From Aestuariivirga litoralis (lineage in GTDB: Bacteria > Pseudomonadota > Alphaproteobacteria > Rhizobiales > Aestuariivirgaceae), in the NCBI RefSeq assembly GCF_003234965.1, contig NZ_QKVK01000001.1, positions 62,001 to 126,000 of the forward strand: a stretch of DNA of 64,000 bases, read 5' to 3'. The notes beneath the pieces were generated by a model that was given only the letters and a program-made list of their open reading frames with translations, ran no database searches and had not been told where the DNA came from. Numbering within the stretch: position 1 is the first letter of the stretch; every line of letters starts with the position of its first letter. Position numbers and translations under genes: made by a program. Positions 55,406-64,000 of the stretch are shown piece by piece.

Positions 55406-58400
55406 ATGCCAAAACGCGACGACATCAAATCCATCCTCATCATCGGGGCTGGACCGATCATTATCGGCCAGGCTTGCGAGTTCGACTATTCCGGCACCCA
55501 GGCCTGCAAGGCCCTGAAGGCCGAGGGCTACCGCATCATCCTGGTGAACTCCAATCCGGCCACCATCATGACGGACCCGGACCTGGCGGATGCCACCTAC
55601 ATCGAGCCGATCACGCCCGAAGTCGTCGCCCGCATCATCGAGAAGGAGCGGCCTGACGCGCTGCTGCCCACCATGGGCGGCCAGACGGCGCTCAACACCG
55701 CCCTGTCGCTCAACAGGATGGGCGTGCTCGAGAAGTTCAACGTCGAGCTGATCGGCGCCAAGGCCGATGCCATCGACAAGGCGGAAGACCGCGAGCTGTT
55801 CCGCGAGGCGATGAAGAAGATCGGCCTCGACACGCCGAAGTCGCGGCTGGCCAATGCCTCCGCCGCCAAGGACGCCGACAAGGACTTCTACGCTGCCGAG
55901 ATCGCCCGTCTTCAGAAGGAGGGCGGCGACATCGAGGGTTTCGAGAAGAAGTGGGCGGCGGAAGAGCCCGAGCGCCAGAGGAACTACCGCAACCGCGCCA
56001 TGGTCGAGGCCTTCGAGGCCATGCTGGAGGTGGGGCTTCCCTGCATCATCCGCCCGTCCTTCACGCTGGGCGGAACGGGCGGCGGCATCGCCTACAACCG
56101 GGAGGAATTCTTCGACATCGTGGAAAAGGGCCTCGACGCCTCTCCCACGGCGGAAGTCCTCATCGAGGAGTCGGTCCTGGGCTGGAAGGAATATGAGATG
56201 GAAGTGGTCCGCGATCACGCGGACAACTGCATCATCATCTGCTCGATCGAGAACGTCGACCCGATGGGCGTGCATACGGGTGACTCGATCACCGTCGCCC
56301 CGGCGCTGACGCTGACCGACAAGGAATACCAGATCATGCGCAACGCCTCGATCGCGGTGCTGCGCGAGATCGGCATCGAGACCGGCGGCTCCAACGTGCA
56401 GTTCGGCGTCAACCCCGCCGATGGCCGCCTCGTCGTCATCGAGATGAACCCGCGCGTGTCGCGCTCCTCCGCACTCGCCTCCAAGGCCACCGGCTTCCCC
56501 ATCGCCAAGGTCGCGGCCAAGCTGGCGGTGGGCTACACGCTGGACGAACTGGCCAACGACATCACCGGCGGGGCCACGCCTGCGGCCTTCGAGCCGACCA
56601 TCGACTACGTCGTCACCAAGATCCCGCGTTTCGCCTTCGAGAAGTTCCCGGGCTCTTCCCCCACGCTGACCACTGCCATGAAGTCGGTGGGCGAGGTGAT
56701 GGCCATCGGCCGCTCCTTCCAGGAGTCGATGCAGAAGGCGCTGCGCGGCCTCGAGACGGGCCTCACCGGCTTCAACGAGGTCGAGATCCCCGGGGCCGGC
56801 GAAGGCGACGACAAGAACGCCATTCGCGCGGCACTGGGCACCCCCACGCCCGACCGCCTGCTGAAGATCGCCCAGGCCTTCCGCATGGGCGCCACCGTCG
56901 AGCAGATCTTCGCGTCGTGCAAATACGAGCCGTGGTTCCTGCGCCAGATCGAAGAGATCGTGCAGACGGAGGAAAAGATCCGGGAACGCGGCCTGCCGAA
57001 GGACGCCGTCAACATGAAGAAGCTCAAGGCCATGGGCTTCTCCGACAAGCGCCTGGGCGAGCTTGTGAAGCTCTCCGAGGACAAGGTGCGCGCGCATCGC
57101 CACAAGATCGGCGTCCGCCCCGTGTTCAAGCGCATCGACACCTGTGCGGCGGAATTCGCCTCGCCCACCGCCTACATGTATTCGACCTACGATGCCGAGG
57201 ACGAGGCCAAGCCCTCCGACCGCCAAAAGGTGATCATCCTCGGCGGCGGGCCGAACCGCATCGGGCAAGGGATCGAGTTCGACTACTGCTGCTGCCATGC
57301 CTGCTTTGCGCTGCATGACGCGGGCTATGAATCGATCATGGTCAACTGCAACCCCGAGACCGTGTCGACCGACTATGACACCTCCGACCGCCTCTATTTC
57401 GAGCCGCTGACGGCCGAAGACGTGCAGGAGATCATCCACAAGGAGCAGCAGAACGGCACGCTGAAGGGCGTCATCGTCCAGTTCGGCGGCCAGACGCCGC
57501 TGAAGCTGGCGGACGCGCTGGAAAAGGCGGGCGTTCCCATCCTCGGCACCACGCCCGATGCGATCGACCTCGCGGAGGACCGTGACCGCTTCTCGAAGCT
57601 CCTCAAGAAGCTGAAGCTGCGCCAGCCGGAAAACGGCATCGCGCATTCAGGTGCAGAGGCCAAGAAGATCGCCAAGAAGATCGGCTTCCCCGTGGTGATC
57701 CGCCCGTCCTATGTGCTGGGCGGCCGCGCCATGGAGATCGTCAAGGACGATGCGCAGCTCGAACGCTACATCACCGAGGCCGTGGTCGTTTCGGGCGACT
57801 CGCCGGTGCTGATCGACAGCTATCTCTCCAACGCCATCGAGGTCGACGTCGACGCGATCTGCGACGGCAAGGACGTGTTCATCGCCGGCGTGATGGAGCA
57901 CATCGAGGAGGCGGGCATCCATTCGGGCGACTCGGCCTGCTCGCTGCCGCCCTATTCGCTGAAGCCCGCGGTGATCGCCGAGCTCGAGCGCCAGGCCAAG
58001 GTGATGGCGCTGGCCTTGAACGTCGTGGGCCTGATGAACGTGCAGTTCGCCATCAAGGACGATGACATCTATGTCCTCGAAGTGAACCCGCGTGCGTCCC
58101 GCACCGTGCCCTTCGTCGCCAAGGTGATCGGCCTTCCCGTCGCCAAGATCGCGGCGCGCGTGATGGCTGGCGAGTCGCTCGCCAGCTTCAGGCTGAAGCA
58201 GAAGAAGCTCAACCACGTCGCCGTGAAGGAAGCCGTCTTCCCCTTCAACCGCTTCCCCGGCGTCGACGTGCTGCTCGGCCCCGAGATGCGCTCGACCGGC
58301 GAAGTCATGGGCCTCGACATGAGCTACGACATGGCCTTTGCCAAGAGCCAGCTCGGTGCCGGCATGAGGATGCCGCAGGCGGGCACGGTGTTCATCTCGG

Positions 58401-58771
58401 TCAAGGATGCCGACAAGCCGAAGATCCTCCCCGCCATGAAGAAGCTCGTCGAGATGGGCTTCAAGCTCGTCGCCACGGGCGGCACGCAGCGCTACTTCGA
58501 GGACAAGGGTGTTCCTTCCACCAAGATCAACAAGGTGCTGGAAGGCCGCCCGCATGTGGTGGACGCCATCAAGAACGGCGACATCCAGCTGGTGCTGAAC
58601 ACCACCGAGACACGCGCCTCGCAGTCGGACTCCAAGCCCATCCGCCAGACGGCGCTGATGCAGAAGGTGCCCTACTACACCACGCTGCCAGGCATCCTCG
58701 CCGTCACCAAGGCCATCGCCGCCCAGCGCGAGGGCCGCCTGGACGTGAAGCCGCTGCAGGATTATTTCTGA
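55406..58771 (+). CDS. carB: Carbamoyl-phosphate synthase large subunit
   Basis: A 1121-residue CarB: two ATP-grasp halves (each with [24 protein letters not shown] and [17 protein letters not shown] motifs) and a C-terminal MGS-like regulatory domain ([19 protein letters not shown]). Makes carbamoyl phosphate for pyrimidines and arginine. About 45 residues longer than the E. coli enzyme, an insertion in the first half (around residues 155-190). carA is not in the window. Confidence 0.98.
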   Translation: MPKRDDIKSILIIGAGPIIIGQACEFDYSGTQACKALKAEGYRIILVNSNPATIMTDPDLADATYIEPITPEVVARIIEKERPDALLPTMGGQTALNTALSLNRMGVLEKFNVELIGAKADAIDKAEDRELFREAMKKIGLDTPKSRLANASAAKDADKDFYAAEIARLQKEGGDIEGFEKKWAAEEPERQRNYRNRAMVEAFEAMLEVGLPCIIRPSFTLGGTGGGIAYNREEFFDIVEKGLDASPTAEVLIEESVLGWKEYEMEVVRDHADNCIIICSIENVDPMGVHTGDSITVAPALTLTDKEYQIMRNASIAVLREIGIETGGSNVQFGVNPADGRLVVIEMNPRVSRSSALASKATGFPIAKVAAKLAVGYTLDELANDITGGATPAAFEPTIDYVVTKIPRFAFEKFPGSSPTLTTAMKSVGEVMAIGRSFQESMQKALRGLETGLTGFNEVEIPGAGEGDDKNAIRAALGTPTPDRLLKIAQAFRMGATVEQIFASCKYEPWFLRQIEEIVQTEEKIRERGLPKDAVNMKKLKAMGFSDKRLGELVKLSEDKVRAHRHKIGVRPVFKRIDTCAAEFASPTAYMYSTYDAEDEAKPSDRQKVIILGGGPNRIGQGIEFDYCCCHACFALHDAGYESIMVNCNPETVSTDYDTSDRLYFEPLTAEDVQEIIHKEQQNGTLKGVIVQFGGQTPLKLADALEKAGVPILGTTPDAIDLAEDRDRFSKLLKKLKLRQPENGIAHSGAEAKKIAKKIGFPVVIRPSYVLGGRAMEIVKDDAQLERYITEAVVVSGDSPVLIDSYLSNAIEVDVDAICDGKDVFIAGVMEHIEEAGIHSGDSACSLPPYSLKPAVIAELERQAKVMALALNVVGLMNVQFAIKDDDIYVLEVNPRASRTVPFVAKVIGLPVAKIAARVMAGESLASFRLKQKKLNHVAVKEAVFPFNRFPGVDVLLGPEMRSTGEVMGLDMSYDMAFAKSQLGAGMRMPQAGTVFISVKDADKPKILPAMKKLVEMGFKLVATGGTQRYFEDKGVPSTKINKVLEGRPHVVDAIKNGDIQLVLNTTETRASQSDSKPIRQTALMQKVPYYTTLPGILAVTKAIAAQREGRLDVKPLQDYF

Positions 58772-58798
58772 GGCGGCTCTCCCCGCGTTCTCAACACG

Positions 58799-58876
58799 TC
58801 ATCATGGCCGGGCTCGTCCCGGCCATCTTTTTTGCAGCAACCCAAAGGATGGCCGGGTCAAGCCCGGCCATGATGG
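58799..58876. repeat. REP-like palindrome pair, family B
   Basis: TCATCATGGCCGGGCTCGTC at the left and GGCCGGGTCAAGCCCGGCCATGATGG at the right (written here as two overlapping stems GGCCGGG/CCCGGCC). Between the convergent ends of carB and the DUF1499 gene. Confidence 0.8.
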
Positions 58877-58900
58877 GAGTGGGTGGGGGTCTTCAGGACC

Positions 58901-59425
58901 TTAGGGCCCGCTCTTACGCGCCTCCGTCACGATCAAGTCCGCCCACCTCTTCACCCGTGCGAGGTTCACGCCCATGTCGGACTTGCCGAGCTGCGAGCGG
59001 GAATAGAGCAGCACGGCTGAACCGCCATTGGCCGTGGGCACGACCTTGACGTTGATGGTGTCGGGGAAACCCATCACCCGGCTCCGCTGGACGAAGCGCA
59101 GGGTGCCCTGCTCCGCGTTGGCATCGACCTGTTCGAGGCCCGGCTCATGCACCACCGCGTCCTGCACCGCGAGGAACACATCACCGAAGGGCCTGGCGAT
59201 CACCACAGCGGGGATGTCGGCTTTCGCGGCGCAGAATTCGGCTGAACAGGCCAGAGCATCATTCGGCGTGTCGCGGCGGGTGAGCGTGGCGAAGTCGACC
59301 TCGCCCAGGTCGGCCGGGCCGAACCGGGCCCACAGCCGCTCCGGTCCGAGGATGAGGAAGGCGGCGGCGAAGAGGACAACGACGGCAGCAACCAGAACCG
59401 CAACGGCTGTGAGGAATTTGCGCAT
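58901..59425 (-). CDS. DUF1499 membrane-anchored protein
   Basis: A 174-residue protein with an N-terminal transmembrane helix (AVAVLVAAVVVLFAAAFLIL) and a DUF1499 domain: ALACSAEFCAAKAD, then the QVDANAEQGTLRFVQRSRVMGFPDTINVKV core and a C-terminal SRSQLGKSDMGVNLARVKRW. Function unknown. Located between carB and greA on the opposite strand. Confidence 0.85.
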   Translation of the reverse strand: MRKFLTAVAVLVAAVVVLFAAAFLILGPERLWARFGPADLGEVDFATLTRRDTPNDALACSAEFCAAKADIPAVVIARPFGDVFLAVQDAVVHEPGLEQVDANAEQGTLRFVQRSRVMGFPDTINVKVVPTANGGSAVLLYSRSQLGKSDMGVNLARVKRWADLIVTEARKSGP

Positions 59426-59439
59426 GGCGGGAGATTAAT

Positions 59440-59527
59440 CACCCTCCCCGCCGGCTTGCCAGCGAAAGCTGGCGCCCAGCTTCCTTTACGGCAGCCAAAG
59501 CTGGGCCCCCGCTTTCGCTGGGGTAAC
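59440..59527. repeat. Degenerate REP-like pair, family A
   Basis: A diverged copy: GCCAGCGAAAGCTGGC-like left unit and CAAAGCTGGGCCCCCGCTTTCGCTGGGGTAACGG-type right unit, with changed stem bases. Upstream of both DUF1499 and greA. Confidence 0.65.
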
Positions 59528-59570
59528 GGCCTGTAAAATCAGTGACTTAAGCGGCACACTCCCGCTCCCC

Positions 59571-59652
59571 TTGAAATCCGGGCCGAGTTGGGCCATGTTT
59601 CTGCTTCGCCCGGCAGGATACGGTTCACTCCGTATCGCCGGGTGTCGTTTTT
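59571..59652 (+). promoter_or_regulatory. greA promoter with attenuator-like leader hairpin
   Basis: A -35 TTGAAA (59571-59576), 17-bp spacer and -10 CATGTT (59594-59599) are followed by a hairpin: CCCGGC-AG-GATACGG (59609-59623) pairs with CCGTATC-GCCGGG (59630-59642), loop TTCACT, then TTTTT at 59648. The greA start is 74 bp on. A transcript started here could stop after about 45 nt, as in the leader of E. coli greA. Confidence 0.55.
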
Positions 59653-59726
59653 CCCAGACACGGATGGAATTACGCCTCCGGGCCAGCCCGGGGGATGAAG
59701 AAACTGGAATAGATTGGACGAGACCG

Positions 59727-60200
59727 ATGGACAAAGTGCCAATGACCGCCGAAGGCCACTCCGCCATGATGGATGAGGTGAAGCACCTCAAGACCGTGGA
59801 GCGCCCGCGCATCATCAAGGCCATCGAGGAAGCCCGTTCGCACGGCGATCTCTCCGAAAATGCCGAATACCATGCCGCCAAGGAGCAGCAGGGCTGGACC
59901 GAGGCCCGCGTCGCGGAGCTGGAGGACAAGCTGTCGCGCGCCGAGATCATCGACATCTCGAAGCTGTCGGGCGACACCGTGATGTTCGGCGCCAAGGTGA
60001 CGCTGATCGACGAGGAGACCGACGAGAAGACGGCCTACCAGATCGTCGGCGAATTTGAGGCCGACGTGAAGAAGGGCAAGATCTCCGTCTCCTCCCCCAT
60101 CGCGCGCGCCATCATCGGCAAGAAGAAGGGCGACTCGGTCGAGGTCAACACGCCCGGCGGCGGCAAGTCCTACGAGATTGCCAAGGTGGCCTGGCGCTGA
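59727..60200 (+). CDS. greA: Transcription elongation factor GreA
   Basis: A 157-residue GreA: N-terminal coiled coil ([22 protein letters not shown], then [20 protein letters not shown] with the acidic tip) and the C-terminal FKBP-like domain ([23 protein letters not shown]). Rescues backtracked RNA polymerase. Start at ATG 59727 gives the family N-terminus; a longer frame upstream runs through the leader hairpin. Confidence 0.97.
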   Translation: MDKVPMTAEGHSAMMDEVKHLKTVERPRIIKAIEEARSHGDLSENAEYHAAKEQQGWTEARVAELEDKLSRAEIIDISKLSGDTVMFGAKVTLIDEETDEKTAYQIVGEFEADVKKGKISVSSPIARAIIGKKKGDSVEVNTPGGGKSYEIAKVAWR

Positions 60201-60225
60201 GGCGCTGACCACATCGCTCTGCCAT

Positions 60226-60303
60226 TCATCATCGCCGGGCTCGTCCCGGCGATCTTCTTTGGTGCGCGCAAAATAATGCCCGGGACGAGCCCGGGCATGA
60301 TGA
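60226..60303. repeat. REP-like palindrome pair, family B
   Basis: TCATCATCGCCGGGCTCGTC at the left and GCCCGGGACGAGCCCGGGCATGATG at the right (inverted unit; stems GCCCGGG/CCCGGGC). Between the convergent ends of greA and the glutathione peroxidase gene. Confidence 0.85.
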
Positions 60304-60324
60304 GTTCACGAGAGGTGAGACGCC

Positions 60325-60870
60325 CTACTTCGCCGCCAGCGCCTTGTCGACCGCAGCGGTGATCTTCGGCCCCATGGGCTTGGTGGGCGTCGAGAACCAG
60401 TCGATGAAGCGGCCATCCGCCCCGATCAGGTATTTGTGGAAGTTCCACTTGGGCCGGCCCAGAGCGCCGGCCTTCTCGCCCGCCCACTTGTAGAAGGGAT
60501 CGGCCTTGTCACCCTTCACCACCGTCTTGTCGGCGAGCGGGAAGGTGACGCCGTAATTCACCTTGCAGAACGTGGCGATCTCCTCTGACGTTCCCGGCTC
60601 CTGGCCGCCGAAATCGTTGGACGGCACGCCGATGATCACGAGACCCTTGTCCTTGTAGGCCAGCCAGAGCTTCTCCAGGTCCTCGTATTGCGGGGTGTAG
60701 CCGCATTCCGATGCCGTGTTGACGATCAGCATCGGGTGGCCCCTGAACTGGGCGAGCGGCATCGGCTTGCCGTCGATGCCGGTGAGGGTGAAGTCATAGG
60801 CGGTGGTCTCGGCCATGGCGGCGGTGCTCGCGAAGACAAGGGCGCAAAGGGTGAGGAACAGCTGTCGCAT
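60325..60870 (-). CDS. Secreted glutathione peroxidase-like thiol peroxidase
   Basis: A 181-residue protein with signal peptide (cleaved after AAMA, residue 20). GPx features: NTASECGYTPQYEDL with peroxidatic Cys56 in place of selenocysteine, VPSNDFGGQEPG with the Gln, and KWNFHKYLIG with Trp and Asn. Being periplasmic, it probably uses thioredoxin-like or another thiol donor. Start at 60870 matches the signal peptide. Confidence 0.92.
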   Translation of the reverse strand: MRQLFLTLCALVFASTAAMAETTAYDFTLTGIDGKPMPLAQFRGHPMLIVNTASECGYTPQYEDLEKLWLAYKDKGLVIIGVPSNDFGGQEPGTSEEIATFCKVNYGVTFPLADKTVVKGDKADPFYKWAGEKAGALGRPKWNFHKYLIGADGRFIDWFSTPTKPMGPKITAAVDKALAAK

Positions 60871-60901
60871 GCTCCTCAAACGCGCGCAAGCCGCCTGCGG
60901 A

Positions 60902-61390
60902 TCAGCGCAGGTCCACCTTGGCCACATGCTCCCGCGCATCCTGCTTCGGATCATGCCCGAACAGCATCTTGAGGCCGGCGAAGAGGCCGCCCTCGTTCTC
61001 CCAGATCTCCGCGCGGTCGGCATCGAAGCGGATGAGCGCCAGCTCCGGGTCATCCTTGCCGCCCTCGAACCACGCCTCGACATAGGGGTTCCACAACTCG
61101 TCGATGATCTCCGGATCGTTGCTGAGGCTCAGTCTCCCGTGCACCGAGGCGAAGATCTCATGATCCTTCGCCGCGAAGGTGCCGATGGCCCGGCTGTCGG
61201 CGCGCAGGTTCTGCACCAGCGAGGTGTCGCGCGCGGTGAAGAAGAAGATCGGCCCTTCCGAGCCCCGCAGCTGCGCCGTCATGGGCCGCGTGTGGCTTTC
61301 CTCGACGCCGACGAGGCCGAGCATCATCGTCATGTCGGACTTGAGCGCCATCCAGAACTTGGTTTCGAGCTCGTGGTTCTTGCTGCCCAT
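60902..61390 (-). CDS. FMN-binding split-barrel (general stress 26-like) protein
   Basis: A 162-residue protein of the pyridoxamine 5'-phosphate oxidase-like group: KFWMALKSDMTMMLGLVG, RPMTAQLRGSEGPIFFFTARDTSLV and VHGRLSLSNDPEIIDELWNPYVEAWF, the general stress protein 26 pattern. Binds flavin in related proteins; substrate unknown. Ribosome site CAGGAGATGTCCC before the start. It is 31 bp upstream of the glutathione peroxidase gene. Confidence 0.85.
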   Translation of the reverse strand: MGSKNHELETKFWMALKSDMTMMLGLVGVEESHTRPMTAQLRGSEGPIFFFTARDTSLVQNLRADSRAIGTFAAKDHEIFASVHGRLSLSNDPEIIDELWNPYVEAWFEGGKDDPELALIRFDADRAEIWENEGGLFAGLKMLFGHDPKQDAREHVAKVDLR

Positions 61391-61433
61391 GGGACATCTC
61401 CTGTGTGATGGGCAGGAACGTGGGACCTCCGGC

Positions 61434-62618
61434 TCAGTTCCGCTGGATCAGGTGACGCGCCCCAAACAGCACGAGCCCCGCAACGAGGCCCCAGAAGGCG
61501 GAACCCACACCCATGATGGTGAGGCCGCTCGCCGTGACGAGGAAGGTGACGAGCGCGCTCTCGATGTCGCGTGGCTCCTTCATCATGGCCGTGACGCCGC
61601 CCATCAGCGGCGAGAACAGGGCAAGGCCCGCAATCGCCGTGATCAGGTCCTTCGGCAGGGCCCCCAGCACATGGACGAAGCTGGCGGCCATGAGCCCGAT
61701 CAGTCCGTAGAGCACGAGATAGGGATAGGCGACGAGCCAGCGCTTCTTCGGGTCCGGGTGGCAGTCGGGGCCGGTGACGATCGATGCCGTGATCGCCGCC
61801 ATGTTGATGGCGTGGCTGCCGAAGGGCGCCATCAGCGTGGAGCCGATGCCGGTGACGAGCAGCGCAGGCTGCACCGGAGGCTGGTAACCCGACGCGCGCA
61901 GCACCGCAAAGCCCGGCAGGTTCTGCGACGCCATGGTGACAAGGAACAGCGGCACGCCGATGGAGAGGATCGTCTGCCAGTCGAAGCTCGGCGTCGTCCA
62001 TTCAAGCGCCGTGATGCCGAAGCTGCAGCAATCGCCCGTCAGACCGCCGCCGAAAGCCGCGAGCACCACGCCGAGCACCACGACCACCGGCACGGCATAG
62101 AGCGGATAGGACAGGCGCAGGCCGAAGAACACGATGACCAGCGGCAGCACCGCCCAGGGCATGGCCATGGCGGCACCGGGAACGCCCAGCGTATAGCGCA
62201 GCAGCACGCCCGCCAGCATGGCGGCAGCGACGGGTGCGGGAATCTTCTCGATGGCCTTTTCCAGCGGCTTGATGAGGCCGGCGACCACCATCAGCAGGCC
62301 CGCGACGAGGAAGGCGCCCAATGCGTTGGAATAGGTGATCCCTGTCCCGCTGGTGGCGATCAGCACCGCGCCCGGCGTCGACCAGGCGGTGATCATCGGC
62401 ATCCTGTAGCGCCATGAGAGAATGAACGAGGTCGCCGCCATCCCGAAGCACAGCGCCGCCGCCCAGGAGGCCTGCTGCGAAGGCGAGGCGCCGACGTTGC
62501 GCGCCGCCTCCATGATGACGAGGATGGTGGACGCGAAGCCCACCACGACGGCGGTGAGGGTCGAGGAAAAGATGCTGAACCAGCCGGAATGGTCGCGCTT
62601 CAGGGCCGTCTCGGTCAC
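61434..62618 (-). CDS. BenE family benzoate/H+ symporter
   Basis: A 394-residue membrane transporter with about 12 helices and BenE features: WSTPGAVLIATSG in the first third, GAFLVAGLLMVVAGL, and FGSHAINMAAITASI in the second half. BenE imports benzoate in Acinetobacter; no benzoate pathway gene is here, so the substrate may differ. It overlaps the upstream lrp-type gene by 4 bp, so they share a transcript. Confidence 0.88.
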   Translation of the reverse strand: MTETALKRDHSGWFSIFSSTLTAVVVGFASTILVIMEAARNVGASPSQQASWAAALCFGMAATSFILSWRYRMPMITAWSTPGAVLIATSGTGITYSNALGAFLVAGLLMVVAGLIKPLEKAIEKIPAPVAAAMLAGVLLRYTLGVPGAAMAMPWAVLPLVIVFFGLRLSYPLYAVPVVVVLGVVLAAFGGGLTGDCCSFGITALEWTTPSFDWQTILSIGVPLFLVTMASQNLPGFAVLRASGYQPPVQPALLVTGIGSTLMAPFGSHAINMAAITASIVTGPDCHPDPKKRWLVAYPYLVLYGLIGLMAASFVHVLGALPKDLITAIAGLALFSPLMGGVTAMMKEPRDIESALVTFLVTASGLTIMGVGSAFWGLVAGLVLFGARHLIQRN

Positions 62619-63076
62619 GGGATGGGAACTCCAGGCTGGTATTTCGCCACGCGAAGCATGAGCGTGGTCTTGACGTTCTCCACGTTGGGCGCGGAGGTCA
62701 ATTCACGAATGATGTAGTCTTGCAACGACGGCAGGTCGCGCGCCACGCATTTGAGCAGGAAGTCGGCCTCTCCCGAGATCGCATAGGCCTCGCGCACCAG
62801 CGGCCACTGCGCCACGCGCTCGGTGAAGGCGCGCAGCTCGGCCTCCGCCTGGCTCCGGAGGCCGACGAAGACGAAAAGCGTCACCTCGAAGCCCAGGGCC
62901 GCGGCATCGAGCAGTGCCCGGTAGCCGGCAATCACCCCTGCCCTTTCCAGCGCCTGCACCCGCCGCAGGCAGGGCGGCGGCGACAGGCCGACGCGGCTCG
63001 CCAGCTCGACATTGGTCAGCCGTCCATGACGCTGCAATTCGCGCAGGATCTTCCAGTCGGTGGCATCGAGTTCCAT
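62615..63076 (-). CDS. Lrp/AsnC family transcriptional regulator
   Basis: A 153-residue feast/famine regulator: HTH in WKILRELQRHGRLTNVELASRVGLSPPPCLRRVQALE, then the RAM ligand domain (VTLFVFVGLRSQAEAELRAF, AYAISGEADFLLKCVARDLPSLQDYI). Divergent from trxB, a pair often conserved in Hyphomicrobiales. It is cotranscribed with the BenE gene and may sense an amino acid. Confidence 0.94.
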   Translation of the reverse strand: MELDATDWKILRELQRHGRLTNVELASRVGLSPPPCLRRVQALERAGVIAGYRALLDAAALGFEVTLFVFVGLRSQAEAELRAFTERVAQWPLVREAYAISGEADFLLKCVARDLPSLQDYIIRELTSAPNVENVKTTLMLRVAKYQPGVPIP

Positions 63077-63337
63077 ATCTCCGCTCTAGCAACTCCGCAG
63101 CCATGCGGCGAGTGGATGATGCCGCGCGCCTACCTCGCCCATTTCTGCATTGCTCCGATGGTGCAGCGCCGCATTGCGGATTGTGCAGAGCAGCACAGCT
63201 GCGGCCCGCAACCTCCGGAAGAGACACGCAAATTCCGCTTGTAACTCATGAAGTAAAATTCGGGCAGAACCTCTGTTCACAACAGCTTGTAGTACCCTTG
63301 CCGTTGCGCCCAATTAAGCTATGCTGTTTTTTCATAG

Positions 63338-64000
<663 letters not shown>

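Noticed and set aside
55142-57646. Long open frame on the minus strand opposite carB
   Set aside because: It is the antisense of carB, is rich in His, Arg, Leu and Gly as shadow frames in GC-rich DNA are, and carries no signal peptide, domain or ribosome site.

Overview
This is a gene-dense, GC-rich chromosomal segment from an alphaproteobacterium, most likely of the order Hyphomicrobiales (Rhizobiales). That placement is inferred from neighbourhoods familiar in that order (panB with a YfgM-like gene and der; guaB with a MAPEG gene and rsmB; carB followed by greA; lrp divergent from trxB), tandem NnrU paralogues, REP-like palindromes and the codon use. No rRNA, prophage, integrase, transposase or CRISPR array is visible. 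One tRNA-Gln(CTG) lies at 36778-36851.

Layout. 1-2.5 kb: end of a hydratase gene, then a small cytochrome c and a flavocytochrome c sulfide dehydrogenase-like flavoprotein behind an FNR/NnrR-type box. 2.5-8.5 kb (minus strand): der, a lipoprotein, a YfgM-like protein, a multicopper oxidase-fold protein that has lost copper ligands, panB and two NnrU proteins. 8.5-16.4 kb: a TetR gene divergent from an Aba4-like membrane operon, then a run of short secreted, cupredoxin, ferritin-like and outer-membrane genes. 16.4-26 kb: slyX-guaA, manganese genes (mntH with a perfect operator, mntR), a 2-hydroxycarboxylate transporter, and guaB-MAPEG-rsmB. 25.6-29.9 kb: an Fe-S type Rrf2 regulator followed by sulfate ABC transporter genes. 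30-32 kb: ECF sigma, anti-sigma and fasciclin genes. 32-36.7 kb: rlmE-ppx, then a soluble histidine kinase paired with a HerA-like ATPase. 36.8-38.6 kb: tRNA-Gln next to an AT-richer patch carrying a beta-propeller gene.

38.5-48 kb: copper homeostasis (copA-cueR, and copZ 6 kb away behind an almost identical CueR promoter), an oxalate decarboxylase, and secreted proteins including a collagen-like one. 48-53.6 kb: exoD, an inositol phosphatase, an amidase, two divergent DUF465 genes, purE-purK and rpsU. 53.7-55.2 kb: the most novel stretch, with three tandem paralogous secreted peptides of 67-68 residues ending in a C-x4-C motif, a six-cysteine secreted protein, and two copies of a C-rich-loop hairpin between the peptide genes. 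55.4-64 kb: carB, DUF1499, greA with an attenuator-like leader, a glutathione peroxidase, a BenE transporter, lrp and the start of trxB.

The strongest regulatory readings are the CueR regulon (two promoters with the same -35, 19-bp spacer and -10), the Mn operator at mntH, the FNR-type box, and leader hairpins at carB and greA. Two families of paired palindromes plus one 117-bp inverted repeat occupy intergenic gaps.
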